Below are positions 38,615-47,957 of a stretch of DNA of 64,000 nt, piece after piece (within the stretch, counting starts at the first letter, position 1; every line of letters starts with the position of its first letter). This DNA comes from Prosthecobacter sp. Its GTDB lineage: Bacteria; Verrucomicrobiota; Verrucomicrobiia; Verrucomicrobiales; Verrucomicrobiaceae. The stretch spans positions 186,001-250,000 of the forward strand of contig JAFMIR010000001.1 of the NCBI GenBank assembly GCA_017853885.1. Reading direction: 5' to 3'. Under the pieces are notes generated by a model. It saw nothing but the letters and a program-made list of their open reading frames with translations. It did not search any database and was not told where the DNA came from. A program made the position numbers and the translations under genes.

Positions 38615-40258
38615 TCAAAAATCGATCACAGGGGCTTCATGTTCGCGATTGCTTTGGAAGGTTCGCAAGACCAGATCTGGCTTTGGAAGCTCCTCATTCC
38701 CCACATGGCTCCAATTCAGACCAGGGCAAAAACGCGATTTCCAAGCTCCGCGATGCAGCAGCGTATCTGCGGCCCCATGACGTAGCCAAGGGAAGATCTT
38801 CTTGTGGCTCAAAGCGAGCCTCAAAGCATTGAGATCCCCCGCCACACTCAGAATGTGCATCGGCCGGATCGCATGCTTTTGCGCGAGGGCTTCATAGACC
38901 AAAATAGCCGATATGGCTGCCGCGCCGCTTCCAAGACCTTCATCCAAGACAATGACCGGCGTCTCATCTTTGGCCTTCAAGAGCTTCACCAGATCCGGAA
39001 GCTCCTCTCGGAGCTCGGTAGGCACCACAGTGCCGGTTTCAAGATGACGGATGGATGAACCGTGAAGCTCAAACTGGCCCATTTCGCTCACCATGGAGCT
39101 TTGACCGCGTTTTGGCGGTTTCACCGGATGATCGAGATCCTCCTCGGCGAGGATGGCTCGCTTCTCATGGTAGAGCAGCAAGAAGCGATCTTCGAGAATG
39201 CTCGTGCGGATCTCGCGCATGAGCTGGTGGTAAAAGTGGATGTTGTGCTGGCCGATGAGCGTCCAGCCGAGCGCTTCTTGTGTCTTCGTGAGATGATGCA
39301 AATACGCCCGCGAGTGCGTGGCGCAAACTGGGCATGTGCAGGCAATATCCAGCGGCGCATCAGCGAATTTATACACGCTGCGCCGCAACTCAACGATGCC
39401 CCGCGAGGTGAAGGCGGTGCCGCGTTTCGCCACCTGCGTGGGAATGATGCAGTCAAACATATCCATCCCGCGATGCACGGCTTCCAACAAGTCGATCGGC
39501 ATGCCCACGCCCATCAAGTAACGCGGCCGATCCTCCGGCAGTAGCGCGGCGGTGAGCTCGCACACATCCTCGCGTTGATGTTTTTCTTCACCCACGGCCA
39601 ATCCACCAATGGCGAAGCCATCAAAAGGCATCGTCACCAGCCCAGCGGCGCTTTCTTTCCTCAAATGTGGATATAACGCACCTTGTACGATGGCGAAAAG
39701 TGATTGTGGCGAATCCTCGCGAGCCGCGAGGCTGCGGGCCGCCCAGCGTTGTGTGACCTGCAAGGCCTTCCGAGCCGTTTTTTCATCCGCCGTGCTCGCG
39801 ATGCACTGGTCGAGCACCATCATAATGTCACTACCGATGCTGCGTTGGGTCTGGATGCTTAGTTCCGGGCTTAGCAGGAAGCGGCGGTTATCGACATAGC
39901 TTTGAAACACCGCGCCTTTCTCCGTGATCAATCGCGAATGAGGCAGCGAGAAGATTTGATATCCCCCTGAGTCGGTGAGCACCGAGCCGGGCCATTTCAT
40001 GAAGCGATGAATGCCTCCCATCTTCTCAAACACCTCTGGCCCCGGCCGCAGTAGCAAATGGTAGGTGTTTGCGAGCAAAATCTGCGATCCCGAGGCCGCC
40101 AGCGACTGCGGCGTCTGCGCCTTTACTGTCGCCTGCGTGCCGACTGGCATGAACAACGGCGTCTGGATCAACCCATGCAACGTGCGAAAAGTCGCTGCAC
40201 GCGCCCGCGAACCTGTGGCGCGTGCTTGCAGTTGAAAATCAAGACGATAGAGGGGCAT
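38615..40258 (-). CDS. tgt: tRNA-guanine transglycosylase with about 170-aa C-terminal extension (possible MnmC-like methyltransferase, truncated)
   Basis: 547 aa; TPLFMPVGTQATVKA, VLTDSGGYQIFSL, GGLAVGEEK, CTCPVCATHSRAYLHHL; extension contains VIVLDEGLGSGAAAISAILVYEAL. Confidence 0.9.
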   Translation of the reverse strand: MPLYRLDFQLQARATGSRARAATFRTLHGLIQTPLFMPVGTQATVKAQTPQSLAASGSQILLANTYHLLLRPGPEVFEKMGGIHRFMKWPGSVLTDSGGYQIFSLPHSRLITEKGAVFQSYVDNRRFLLSPELSIQTQRSIGSDIMMVLDQCIASTADEKTARKALQVTQRWAARSLAAREDSPQSLFAIVQGALYPHLRKESAAGLVTMPFDGFAIGGLAVGEEKHQREDVCELTAALLPEDRPRYLMGVGMPIDLLEAVHRGMDMFDCIIPTQVAKRGTAFTSRGIVELRRSVYKFADAPLDIACTCPVCATHSRAYLHHLTKTQEALGWTLIGQHNIHFYHQLMREIRTSILEDRFLLLYHEKRAILAEEDLDHPVKPPKRGQSSMVSEMGQFELHGSSIRHLETGTVVPTELREELPDLVKLLKAKDETPVIVLDEGLGSGAAAISAILVYEALAQKHAIRPMHILSVAGDLNALRLALSHKKIFPWLRHGAADTLLHRGAWKSRFCPGLNWSHVGNEELPKPDLVLRTFQSNREHEAPVIDF

Positions 40259-40264
40259 GACGAA

Positions 40265-41473
40265 TCAGCCGCGACGAATCTCCGAGCCCTTAAACTGCAC
40301 CGCGATACGGAAGACTTTTTTCTTCCGGCATTCGATCTTACCAGTCTGAAGATCAAATCGGTCGGGAATCTCGATAACGTGAACATCGGTCTTCGCGTGG
40401 AAGCCACGTTCGGAAAAGATGTCGATGAGAATGACCAAGGCCTCGGGATCGTGGAAGAGCTTGTCCTCGGTGTTGATGTCGGCACGACCGGAGATGGCAT
40501 GGCGAACAATGATGGGCATCATCTTGGTCTCGATGAAGGTGACGACAGCCTGCATAAGCTCGGGCTTTTCGACCTTATAGGCATCAAGCCGACGGACGAG
40601 ATCTTGGCGGGCATGACGGATGATTTCACTGGCGAGCGGCAGCTTACGTAAGAGGTCGAAGGTGCGCGGATCAAGCTCTAGTGAGCTTTGGTATTCGAGC
40701 TCTTTGATGATGTTTTCCTGCACCACCCCCAATGGCACCTGCGCATTGATGAAGTGGTAGTGGAAGATCTCCTTTAGCGAAACGAGCGCGTCGTAGGTCT
40801 TCTCTTTGAAAACCTTGTAGCGATTCCGTGCCAATTCGGGATCAAAGTCGGTGGCGCGTTCTTCCCAGAGCTCACCAAGGCCGGATTTACGCACCTCAGC
40901 ATTGTGGACCAAGACTTCTTGGCCGCGCTTGAGCTGTCGAGCGATGCTTTCGGCCTCATCGACAAAGAGCACCATGATGTGGAAAATGGGCTGTTTGAAG
41001 TGCGCGGCATCCAGTGTGTCGAGAAAATCACGGCGCAGGCGCACCATCTTGTCGAACAGCATTTTGAGGCACTCGACCTGGACTTTCGTGCGCGGAAAGC
41101 CGTCTAAGATGGCGCCATTTTGCTGTTCGGGCTCCAGCAGCTTGCGCATGAGGATGCCAACGACCTCGCGATCCCCCACCATGCCTCCGCGTGCTTTGAT
41201 CTCACGAGCCTCCGGAGTGTCGAGCAAGGCGCTGACGACGATGGGCTGCGCATCAATACCACGCACCTGCCGTATGAAATCTGTGTTGGTGCCTTTGCCT
41301 GCACCTGGTGCACCCCCGAGTAGGATCAATTCCTTCGGGAAGCGCAAGTTTTCGCGGCCATAGTCGGCTTCAAGCTGCTTCCAGACATGGTTGAAGATGA
41401 GTTGGGCGTCTTTGATCTCTAAATCAGCCGGAACAACGGGTTTGGCGGCGGTTTCAGGGGCGGTTGATGGCAT
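40265..41473 (-). CDS. Adenylate kinase-like nucleoside monophosphate kinase with long C-terminal extension
   Basis: 402 aa; LILLGGAPGAGKGTNTDFI Walker A, GAILDGFPRTKVQ; about 200 further residues not part of canonical Adk. Confidence 0.8.
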   Translation of the reverse strand: MPSTAPETAAKPVVPADLEIKDAQLIFNHVWKQLEADYGRENLRFPKELILLGGAPGAGKGTNTDFIRQVRGIDAQPIVVSALLDTPEAREIKARGGMVGDREVVGILMRKLLEPEQQNGAILDGFPRTKVQVECLKMLFDKMVRLRRDFLDTLDAAHFKQPIFHIMVLFVDEAESIARQLKRGQEVLVHNAEVRKSGLGELWEERATDFDPELARNRYKVFKEKTYDALVSLKEIFHYHFINAQVPLGVVQENIIKELEYQSSLELDPRTFDLLRKLPLASEIIRHARQDLVRRLDAYKVEKPELMQAVVTFIETKMMPIIVRHAISGRADINTEDKLFHDPEALVILIDIFSERGFHAKTDVHVIEIPDRFDLQTGKIECRKKKVFRIAVQFKGSEIRRG

Positions 41474-41503
41474 GGGTGGGCTTATCGCAGGGAGCGATAA
41501 GGA

Positions 41504-44500
41504 TCAACCCTTCAACGTCATCAGATAGGCGAGCAGGTCGCCCACTTGCTTGTCCTGGAGAGCATCGAGCAGGCCTTCGGGCATGAGAGATCGGCGAATG
41601 AACTTGGTGCTGCGGACGTCGGCTTTGGGGACGCGGCGGTCGGGGAGGCCGGCCTGGCGGATGACGACGGCGTCTTTGTCTTCGCTAACGAAGAAGGCGT
41701 CGATGAGGTCGCCGTTCTTCATTTCGACGCGGTAGATGCGGTAGCCGGGCTCCATGGCGGCGTTTGGCGTGAGGATGTTGCGCAAGACGGCCTCCAGGCC
41801 CATCGCGCCCGCGCCGGAGAGGTTCGGGCCGATTTGACCGCCGGCGCTGCCGATTTGATGGCAGGCCATGCAGAGGGCGCTGAGGGCTTTTCCGGCCTGC
41901 GGATCGCCTTTCGGGGCCAAGGCGGTGAATTTGGCAAATTTGGCGTCGAGGGCCTTCGCGGCTTCTTCGGTGAGCAGCGGCGGAGCGTCGATGGTTTTGG
42001 CGATTCGGGCACCTTTGCCGAAGTTTTTGAATTCGGTCTGATTGGACGGATCGGACCGATCAAAGCCTGCACGCACTTCAGCGGCCGTTTTGGCGCGTTT
42101 GAGCACGCGGAACTCGGTGATGACGCCTTGCGTGCCTTTACTGGGCCCACTCCAGCCGATCTGGCAGTTTTTCCATGTGGTGGGGGCAGGTTGGGTGCCT
42201 TCGGCGTCGAGTTCGCCGTTTTGGTAGATGCGAATATGGCCTTTGTCGTCGCGAGTGACGGCGAGGTGGGTCCAAAGATCAGGCGTCATGGGTTTGTTGG
42301 CCACGCAGACATCGCGCAACTCGGGGCCGGCATAGACGCGGAATTTGCCGGCGAAGAAATTCATGTCCACGCCGCCCTTCACACCGAGGAGGCTGTCTTC
42401 ATTGCCAATGCCAGGCGCGAGCCGCACCCAGGCCTCGACGGTGAAGGGCCCGTCCAGCGTGATCTTCGAATCGACCCACGCGGTGTCCTGGCCATCAAGC
42501 AGCAAGACTTCGCGGAAGATACCGCCGAGCTGCTGCTGGAGCTTTTCGAGCGCGGGATCGTCGCCGAGCACGGTAGCGAGGCGTTCGACGGTGGGGCCGT
42601 CGAGGTCGGTCTGCGGGAGTTTCTTGTCGAGCAAGGCGGTGACGATGATCTTCGCGCCGGCTTTGCTGCTGGAGAGGGCATTGAGAGCGCTGCGACGCTG
42701 GTTTGGGGTTAAGTCAGCGTAGAGACTCACAATGGCTTTAGGAGCCTCTGCACTTCGTGATTTCGCCAAAGCCGTGACGGCTGCATCTCTGACAGCAGGA
42801 GAGTTCGCATCTCGGAAGAGCATGAAGAAGTGAGCCGACTCTTTCGATCCTATTTCACTGAGTGCATTCAACGCTAAAACAGCGTCTTGCGGCCTTGTGT
42901 TGGCTGCTCTTGTGACAAGCACAAGGTCTTCGTCGAGTTCCTGAAGCAGGAAGCCGCTTGCGATCTCAAAGGCTAACTTACGAACGTGGGCGTCCGCACT
43001 CCTGAGCATGGTGCGTGCGGTTTCCACCAGCAGCGGCGCGATCTGCTTCGCATCGAGCTTCGTGCGTTGAGCGACGAGCTTTTCGGCGACGGCGGCGCGG
43101 GATTTTTCGTTTGTCAGGAGCGCTTGGAGGGCTTCGCCGACGCCGAGCTCGGCGGGGAACTGGGCGAGGCGGAGGAGTTCTTCGTCATTCGGAGCGCGGT
43201 CGAGCTGCGGGAGCAGTTTGGCGACACGGGAGGCGCTGGCCTTCGGCTCCAACGCGAGCGAAGCGAGCACGCGGGCCTCGACGGGCAGTTTCGCGGCGGC
43301 TTCGGAGTCGAGGAACTTCGCGACGAGCTCCGGATGACACTCCAGGAACATGCGGACGAGGAAGCGCTCGAACTCGCGGTCGTAGGCCTCGCGCACAGGG
43401 ATCTGTTTTGTGCCGCGGGAGGATTGGATGGTGGGGCCCGGGAGGCTGGGTTTAGCAAAGGCGAGGAGCCCAGCGATGTTTTGATCGGACAGATTTCGAC
43501 CGATCTGAGTGATCTGACCGAACTGACTGCTAGCGAGATACTCTTGAGCAGCAAAATGCGATGCAGGGAGCTGTTTGCGGTCGAGAAGCTCTTGCCAGGC
43601 AAGGTGAACTTGACCGACAGGCTCTTTGCCCAGCGATGCGACAAGCTCCTCGGTGCTCAGCTTCGTGAAATCAGCGACTTCGGTCTTCGCGGCTTTCGTT
43701 TTGACCCGCCAGATGCGTCCGCGTGTCTTGTCACGATCTGGATGCGCACGTGGCACCTCGTTGTGGGAGATGATCTTGTTGTACCAATCGACGATGTAGA
43801 TGCAGCTGTCGGGGCCGTTGGTGAGGGCGACGGGGCGGAAGAAGGGATCGTCGCAAGTAATGAGGTCGGGGAGCTGGGCGAGCTTCCAATACGCGCCGTC
43901 GCGATGCATGGCGAGGGTTTGGATCTTGGAGATGATGGGATTGGCGACGGCCATGCTGTGCGCGGCGTCTTTGTCCTTCAGCGATCCACTTTCGATGAGC
44001 GCGAGGCCGCTCAAACCGGTGCCACCCATGCGCACCTCGGTCTGCGGCGGAAAATCGGGCTGGTAGCTCTTCTTTAAGGCCTCCATGCCGCCGGGGTAGT
44101 AGGCGTATTCGTGGAAAGGCATGACGGGGTAGCCGTAGTCGTTCGCTTCCTGAATGAAGGTCTCGCCTTCGCCGGTGATGACGAGGCCCCAGATGTTGTT
44201 CGGGCCGGTGCTGATGACTTCAAACTCACTGCCATCGGGTCGCATGCGAGCCATGCTGCACTTCGGCCAATCGACGACTTTGTCGCTGCCGGGTTTGCGG
44301 ACTTGGCTGTTGTTGAAAAGGCCCTGCGCCATCCAGATCCAGCCGCCGGGGGCCCGCGTAAATTGATGCGGAAACAAATGCGAGTCCTGCACGCCGAAGC
44401 CGGTGAGCACGACGTCGAAGGTATCCGCCTTACCGTCGCCATTCGTGTCTTTGTAGAGCTTCAAATCGTGGCCGTGCTGGACGTAGCAGGTATCGCCCGC

Positions 44501-45595
44501 GCCCCAAGGCAGGATGCCGAGCGGAATGGCGAGGCCGTCGGCGAAGACGGTCGGATTCGTGAGTCCATCCGCGGGAATCTTCGCATTCAAAGACTCCCGC
44601 GGATAGACGAGCACTTTATCTTTGCCCTTGCCCGCATACACCGCCTCGGCGGCGGCGGGGTTTTCATTCGCATCGACGGGATACTCGAGCGCGGTCTGCG
44701 TCCACATCCGGCCGCGTTGGTCGAAATAGACGCTGACGAATTTGCCGAGGCCTTCGCTTTCCTGCACGACGAGCTCGATTTCGTAGCCTTCGGGCAGTTT
44801 GAACTTCTTGAGCTGCTCCTGCGCGGACAAAGCGGTGCCTTGAACGTTGTTGTAGCTAATGTCGCGCTTCGGTCCGGCGGCATTGGCCTGCTGTTTAGGC
44901 AGCGGAGCGACTTTTTGGCGGGCTTCTTCGACACCGCCGAGCGATTCCCACGTCGGTGCATTCGGCGTGGGGGCGAGTTCTTCAATCGTCACATCCTTTA
45001 CCTGCACGAGGCAAATACCGCCGCTGTGCACCTGCGGGCCTATGAGTCCATCGAGCGCGACGTTGGGGTCAGCTTCGGTGTAGTCCATGCAGTGGACACC
45101 ATTGATCCACGTTTGGATGCGTGTGCCTTCGGCGCGGATGCGGTATTCATTCCAGCCGAAGACATCGACCACCTTGTCGAGCGCGGCCTGCTGCTCCGGC
45201 GTGGGGGCCCAGATGACCCTGTTGCGACGGAACTCATCATAGATCTTCCCGAACCATCCCGCCCCGCAATCGACCTGGTAACCGCTCATGTGCGCACCGC
45301 CCGGCACGCGCACACTACGAATCTGGATGCCGCTGTTGAGCAGACCGGTCTTGGGATCGCCGCTGACCTTGATCTTGAGCTTCAACTCAAAGTTCTGGTA
45401 GCTCTTCTTCGTGCAGATGAAGTGGTTCTCTTTGATCTTCTCCGTCGTGGAGCCGCCCGTGATTATGCCATCCTCCACACGCCAGATTTTGGGGTCAAAG
45501 TCCCAGCCGTCGAGGGTTTTGCCGTCGAATAGGCTCGTGGGCTCGGCGTGAAGGAGGAGGGGGATCAAAAAGACAGAAAGGAAGGCGAGGCGCAT
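41504..45595 (-). CDS. Giant multidomain protein: DUF1080 + PVC membrane-bound dehydrogenase/heme-binding domain + HEAT-like repeats + LamG-like + C-terminal cytochrome c
   Basis: 1363 aa; SLFDGKTLDGWDF..., IELVVQESEGLGKFVSVYFDQRGRMWTQTALEYP, Ala/Leu-rich helical repeats, GPFTVEAWVRLAPG, ALCMACHQIG. Confidence 0.9.
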   Translation of the reverse strand: MRLAFLSVFLIPLLLHAEPTSLFDGKTLDGWDFDPKIWRVEDGIITGGSTTEKIKENHFICTKKSYQNFELKLKIKVSGDPKTGLLNSGIQIRSVRVPGGAHMSGYQVDCGAGWFGKIYDEFRRNRVIWAPTPEQQAALDKVVDVFGWNEYRIRAEGTRIQTWINGVHCMDYTEADPNVALDGLIGPQVHSGGICLVQVKDVTIEELAPTPNAPTWESLGGVEEARQKVAPLPKQQANAAGPKRDISYNNVQGTALSAQEQLKKFKLPEGYEIELVVQESEGLGKFVSVYFDQRGRMWTQTALEYPVDANENPAAAEAVYAGKGKDKVLVYPRESLNAKIPADGLTNPTVFADGLAIPLGILPWGAGDTCYVQHGHDLKLYKDTNGDGKADTFDVVLTGFGVQDSHLFPHQFTRAPGGWIWMAQGLFNNSQVRKPGSDKVVDWPKCSMARMRPDGSEFEVISTGPNNIWGLVITGEGETFIQEANDYGYPVMPFHEYAYYPGGMEALKKSYQPDFPPQTEVRMGGTGLSGLALIESGSLKDKDAAHSMAVANPIISKIQTLAMHRDGAYWKLAQLPDLITCDDPFFRPVALTNGPDSCIYIVDWYNKIISHNEVPRAHPDRDKTRGRIWRVKTKAAKTEVADFTKLSTEELVASLGKEPVGQVHLAWQELLDRKQLPASHFAAQEYLASSQFGQITQIGRNLSDQNIAGLLAFAKPSLPGPTIQSSRGTKQIPVREAYDREFERFLVRMFLECHPELVAKFLDSEAAAKLPVEARVLASLALEPKASASRVAKLLPQLDRAPNDEELLRLAQFPAELGVGEALQALLTNEKSRAAVAEKLVAQRTKLDAKQIAPLLVETARTMLRSADAHVRKLAFEIASGFLLQELDEDLVLVTRAANTRPQDAVLALNALSEIGSKESAHFFMLFRDANSPAVRDAAVTALAKSRSAEAPKAIVSLYADLTPNQRRSALNALSSSKAGAKIIVTALLDKKLPQTDLDGPTVERLATVLGDDPALEKLQQQLGGIFREVLLLDGQDTAWVDSKITLDGPFTVEAWVRLAPGIGNEDSLLGVKGGVDMNFFAGKFRVYAGPELRDVCVANKPMTPDLWTHLAVTRDDKGHIRIYQNGELDAEGTQPAPTTWKNCQIGWSGPSKGTQGVITEFRVLKRAKTAAEVRAGFDRSDPSNQTEFKNFGKGARIAKTIDAPPLLTEEAAKALDAKFAKFTALAPKGDPQAGKALSALCMACHQIGSAGGQIGPNLSGAGAMGLEAVLRNILTPNAAMEPGYRIYRVEMKNGDLIDAFFVSEDKDAVVIRQAGLPDRRVPKADVRSTKFIRRSLMPEGLLDALQDKQVGDLLAYLMTLKG

Positions 45596-45755
45596 GGTGG
45601 GAATACGGAATGAAGCTCTTAGGCTAGCAGGAGCGCATGCACGGTGTCATGCCTGAAATGCACCTCAGTGGGGCTGCACGGACTTTTGCCTGATTTGGTA
45701 GCGATTGCTGCGCAGGATACGCAAGATGCCCAACGGGGCTGCTGTTCCGTCGGTC

Positions 45756-47951
45756 ATGCGTTCCATCCTTCCCATCATCTCGTGCCTTCTGCTCCTATCC
45801 TCCGTCGCCCTCGCGGTGGATTTTGAGGCGGCGCTGGGTCTGGCCAAACACACGGAGAACAAGGTCTTTCGCGATCGTGTGCAGGCCAACTGGCTGCCAG
45901 ATGGCAAAACGTTCTGGTATCGCGTGCAAACGGCAGCGGGGAAGTCCGAGTTCGTGCTAATCGACGCCACGAGCGGTCGCCGCCAAACGGCAACAACGCT
46001 CCAGGAGCTCGGCTTGCCGGAAAAAGAGGCTGCGAAGACCTCAACGATGAAAATCGATCTGCGAAGCACACGACGCACTGGCGAGTCATCAGGCATCAAA
46101 TTCATCAACACACTCGCCGAAGACGTGGAGCTCTACTGGATCAATCAAGAGGGCGGGCATGTGCGCTATGGTGGTGTGCGGGCGGGCACGGAACGGGAGC
46201 AGCATACCTTTGACGGTCATGTGTGGCTGATCACTAGCCGCACGGGCGAGCATCTCGCCGTCGTCGAGGGCGCGGCGCAAGAGCAGACCTTCATCATCGA
46301 TGGCAAAGGCATCTCGAAGGCACAGCCCGAGAAACCGAAGAAGCCCGAGCGAGGCTCCCGCTCGCCCGACGGCTCATGCTTGGTCTTCACCGAGGCGGAG
46401 AAGATCGAACACCGGAAGGTGACGATCGTCGAATCAACACCCGATGCCGGTGTGCAGCCAAGGCTGAAGGTCATCGACTACATCAAGCCCGGCGATCCGC
46501 TGCCAAAGCCGCAATGGGTGATCGAGAAGAAGGACGGCAGCAGGCTCTGTGTGCCGCGTGATCTTTACGAGAATCCCTTCACCGAGAGCGGCGTGCTCGA
46601 CGCGGTGTGGTCGCCGGACAGCAGCGAGTTCTATTTCAATTACAACCAACGTGGCCACCAGCTCTACCGCGTGCTCGCCGCGAATGCGCAGACCGGCGCG
46701 GTCCGCGTGGTGGTCGAAGAAACCTCGAAGACCTTCATCGACTACACGAAGAAGACCTGGCGGCACTGGCTGTATGCCAGCGGCGAGCTCCTCTGGATGA
46801 GTGAGCGCGATGGCTGGTGCCACCTCTACCTTTACGATGTCAAAAAGGGCACGATGAAGCACCAGATCACGAAGGGTGCGTGGCCCGTGCGCGAGGTCTT
46901 GCATGTGGATGAGGCCAAGAAACAGATCTGGTTCCTGGCCAGCGGTTTGCGTGAGAAGGAAGACCCGTATCACACGCATCTCTGCCGCGTGCATTTCGAT
47001 GGCACAGGCTTCCAACAGCTCACCGAGGGCGATGGCACCCATCAAGTCGAGTTCTCACCCGATCGCGCTTTCTTGATCGACACTTGGTCGCGGGCTGATC
47101 TGCCATCGGTGATCGAACTGCGCCGCAGCCATGATGGAAGTCTCGTGTGTATTTTGGAAAAAGCGCAGATCTCTGCTCTGCTTACCTCAGGCTGGACGAT
47201 GCCGGAGCGCTTCGTGGCAAAGGGTCGCGATGGCAAAACCAACATCCACGGTGTGATCATCAAGCCATCGCACTTTGACCCGGCGAAGCGTTATCCCGTC
47301 GTGGAGCACATCTATGCGGGCCCGCACTCTGCCTTTGCGCCGAAGGAGTTCAGCCGGTTGATGGGTCATCACACCATCGCCGAGCTGGGCTTCATCGTGG
47401 TGCAAATGGATGGCATGGGCACTAACCATCGCGGCAAGGCTTTTCACGACGTGTGCTGGAAGAACATCCAAGATGCTGGCTTTCCCGACCGGAAGCTGTG
47501 GATCAAAGAAGCCGCGAAAACACGCCCGTGGATGGATTTGAGCCGAGTGGGCATCTACGGCGGCAGCGCGGGAGGCCAGAACGCGATGCGTGCCCTGCTC
47601 GATCATCATGACTTTTATCAGGTGGCCGTGGCGGACTGCGGATGTCATGACAATCGCATGGACAAGATCTGGTGGAATGAGCAGTGGATGGGCTGGCCGG
47701 TGGATGAATCGTATGTGAAAAGCTCGAACAAAGAGGACGCTCACAAGCTGAAAGGCCACCTGCTGCTCATCGTCGGCGAGTTGGACGCCAACGTCGATCC
47801 CGCGAGCACCACACAAGTCGTCGCCGCGTTGCAGAAGGCCGGCAAAAGCTTCGACTTCATGCCCATTGCCAGCACGGGCCACGGCGCGGCCGAAACGCCG
47901 TATGGCTCCCGCCTTCGCATGGAGTTCCTCGTGCGGCATTTGAGGCCTTAA
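45756..47951 (+). CDS. S9 family peptidase (dipeptidyl-peptidase IV-like)
   Basis: WSPDSSEFYFNYNQRG, GIYGGSAGGQNAMRALL, C-terminal STGHGA; start refined to 45756 (MRSILPIISCLLLLSSVALA). Confidence 0.9.
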   Translation: MRSILPIISCLLLLSSVALAVDFEAALGLAKHTENKVFRDRVQANWLPDGKTFWYRVQTAAGKSEFVLIDATSGRRQTATTLQELGLPEKEAAKTSTMKIDLRSTRRTGESSGIKFINTLAEDVELYWINQEGGHVRYGGVRAGTEREQHTFDGHVWLITSRTGEHLAVVEGAAQEQTFIIDGKGISKAQPEKPKKPERGSRSPDGSCLVFTEAEKIEHRKVTIVESTPDAGVQPRLKVIDYIKPGDPLPKPQWVIEKKDGSRLCVPRDLYENPFTESGVLDAVWSPDSSEFYFNYNQRGHQLYRVLAANAQTGAVRVVVEETSKTFIDYTKKTWRHWLYASGELLWMSERDGWCHLYLYDVKKGTMKHQITKGAWPVREVLHVDEAKKQIWFLASGLREKEDPYHTHLCRVHFDGTGFQQLTEGDGTHQVEFSPDRAFLIDTWSRADLPSVIELRRSHDGSLVCILEKAQISALLTSGWTMPERFVAKGRDGKTNIHGVIIKPSHFDPAKRYPVVEHIYAGPHSAFAPKEFSRLMGHHTIAELGFIVVQMDGMGTNHRGKAFHDVCWKNIQDAGFPDRKLWIKEAAKTRPWMDLSRVGIYGGSAGGQNAMRALLDHHDFYQVAVADCGCHDNRMDKIWWNEQWMGWPVDESYVKSSNKEDAHKLKGHLLLIVGELDANVDPASTTQVVAALQKAGKSFDFMPIASTGHGAAETPYGSRLRMEFLVRHLRP

Positions 47952-47957
47952 GATAAC

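Noticed and set aside
41546-45532. Long plus-strand ORFs (388, 363 and 473 aa) at 41546-42712, 42986-44077 and 44111-45532
   Set aside because: Antisense shadows of the 1363-aa DUF1080/cytochrome gene in GC-rich DNA; no recognisable family motifs.
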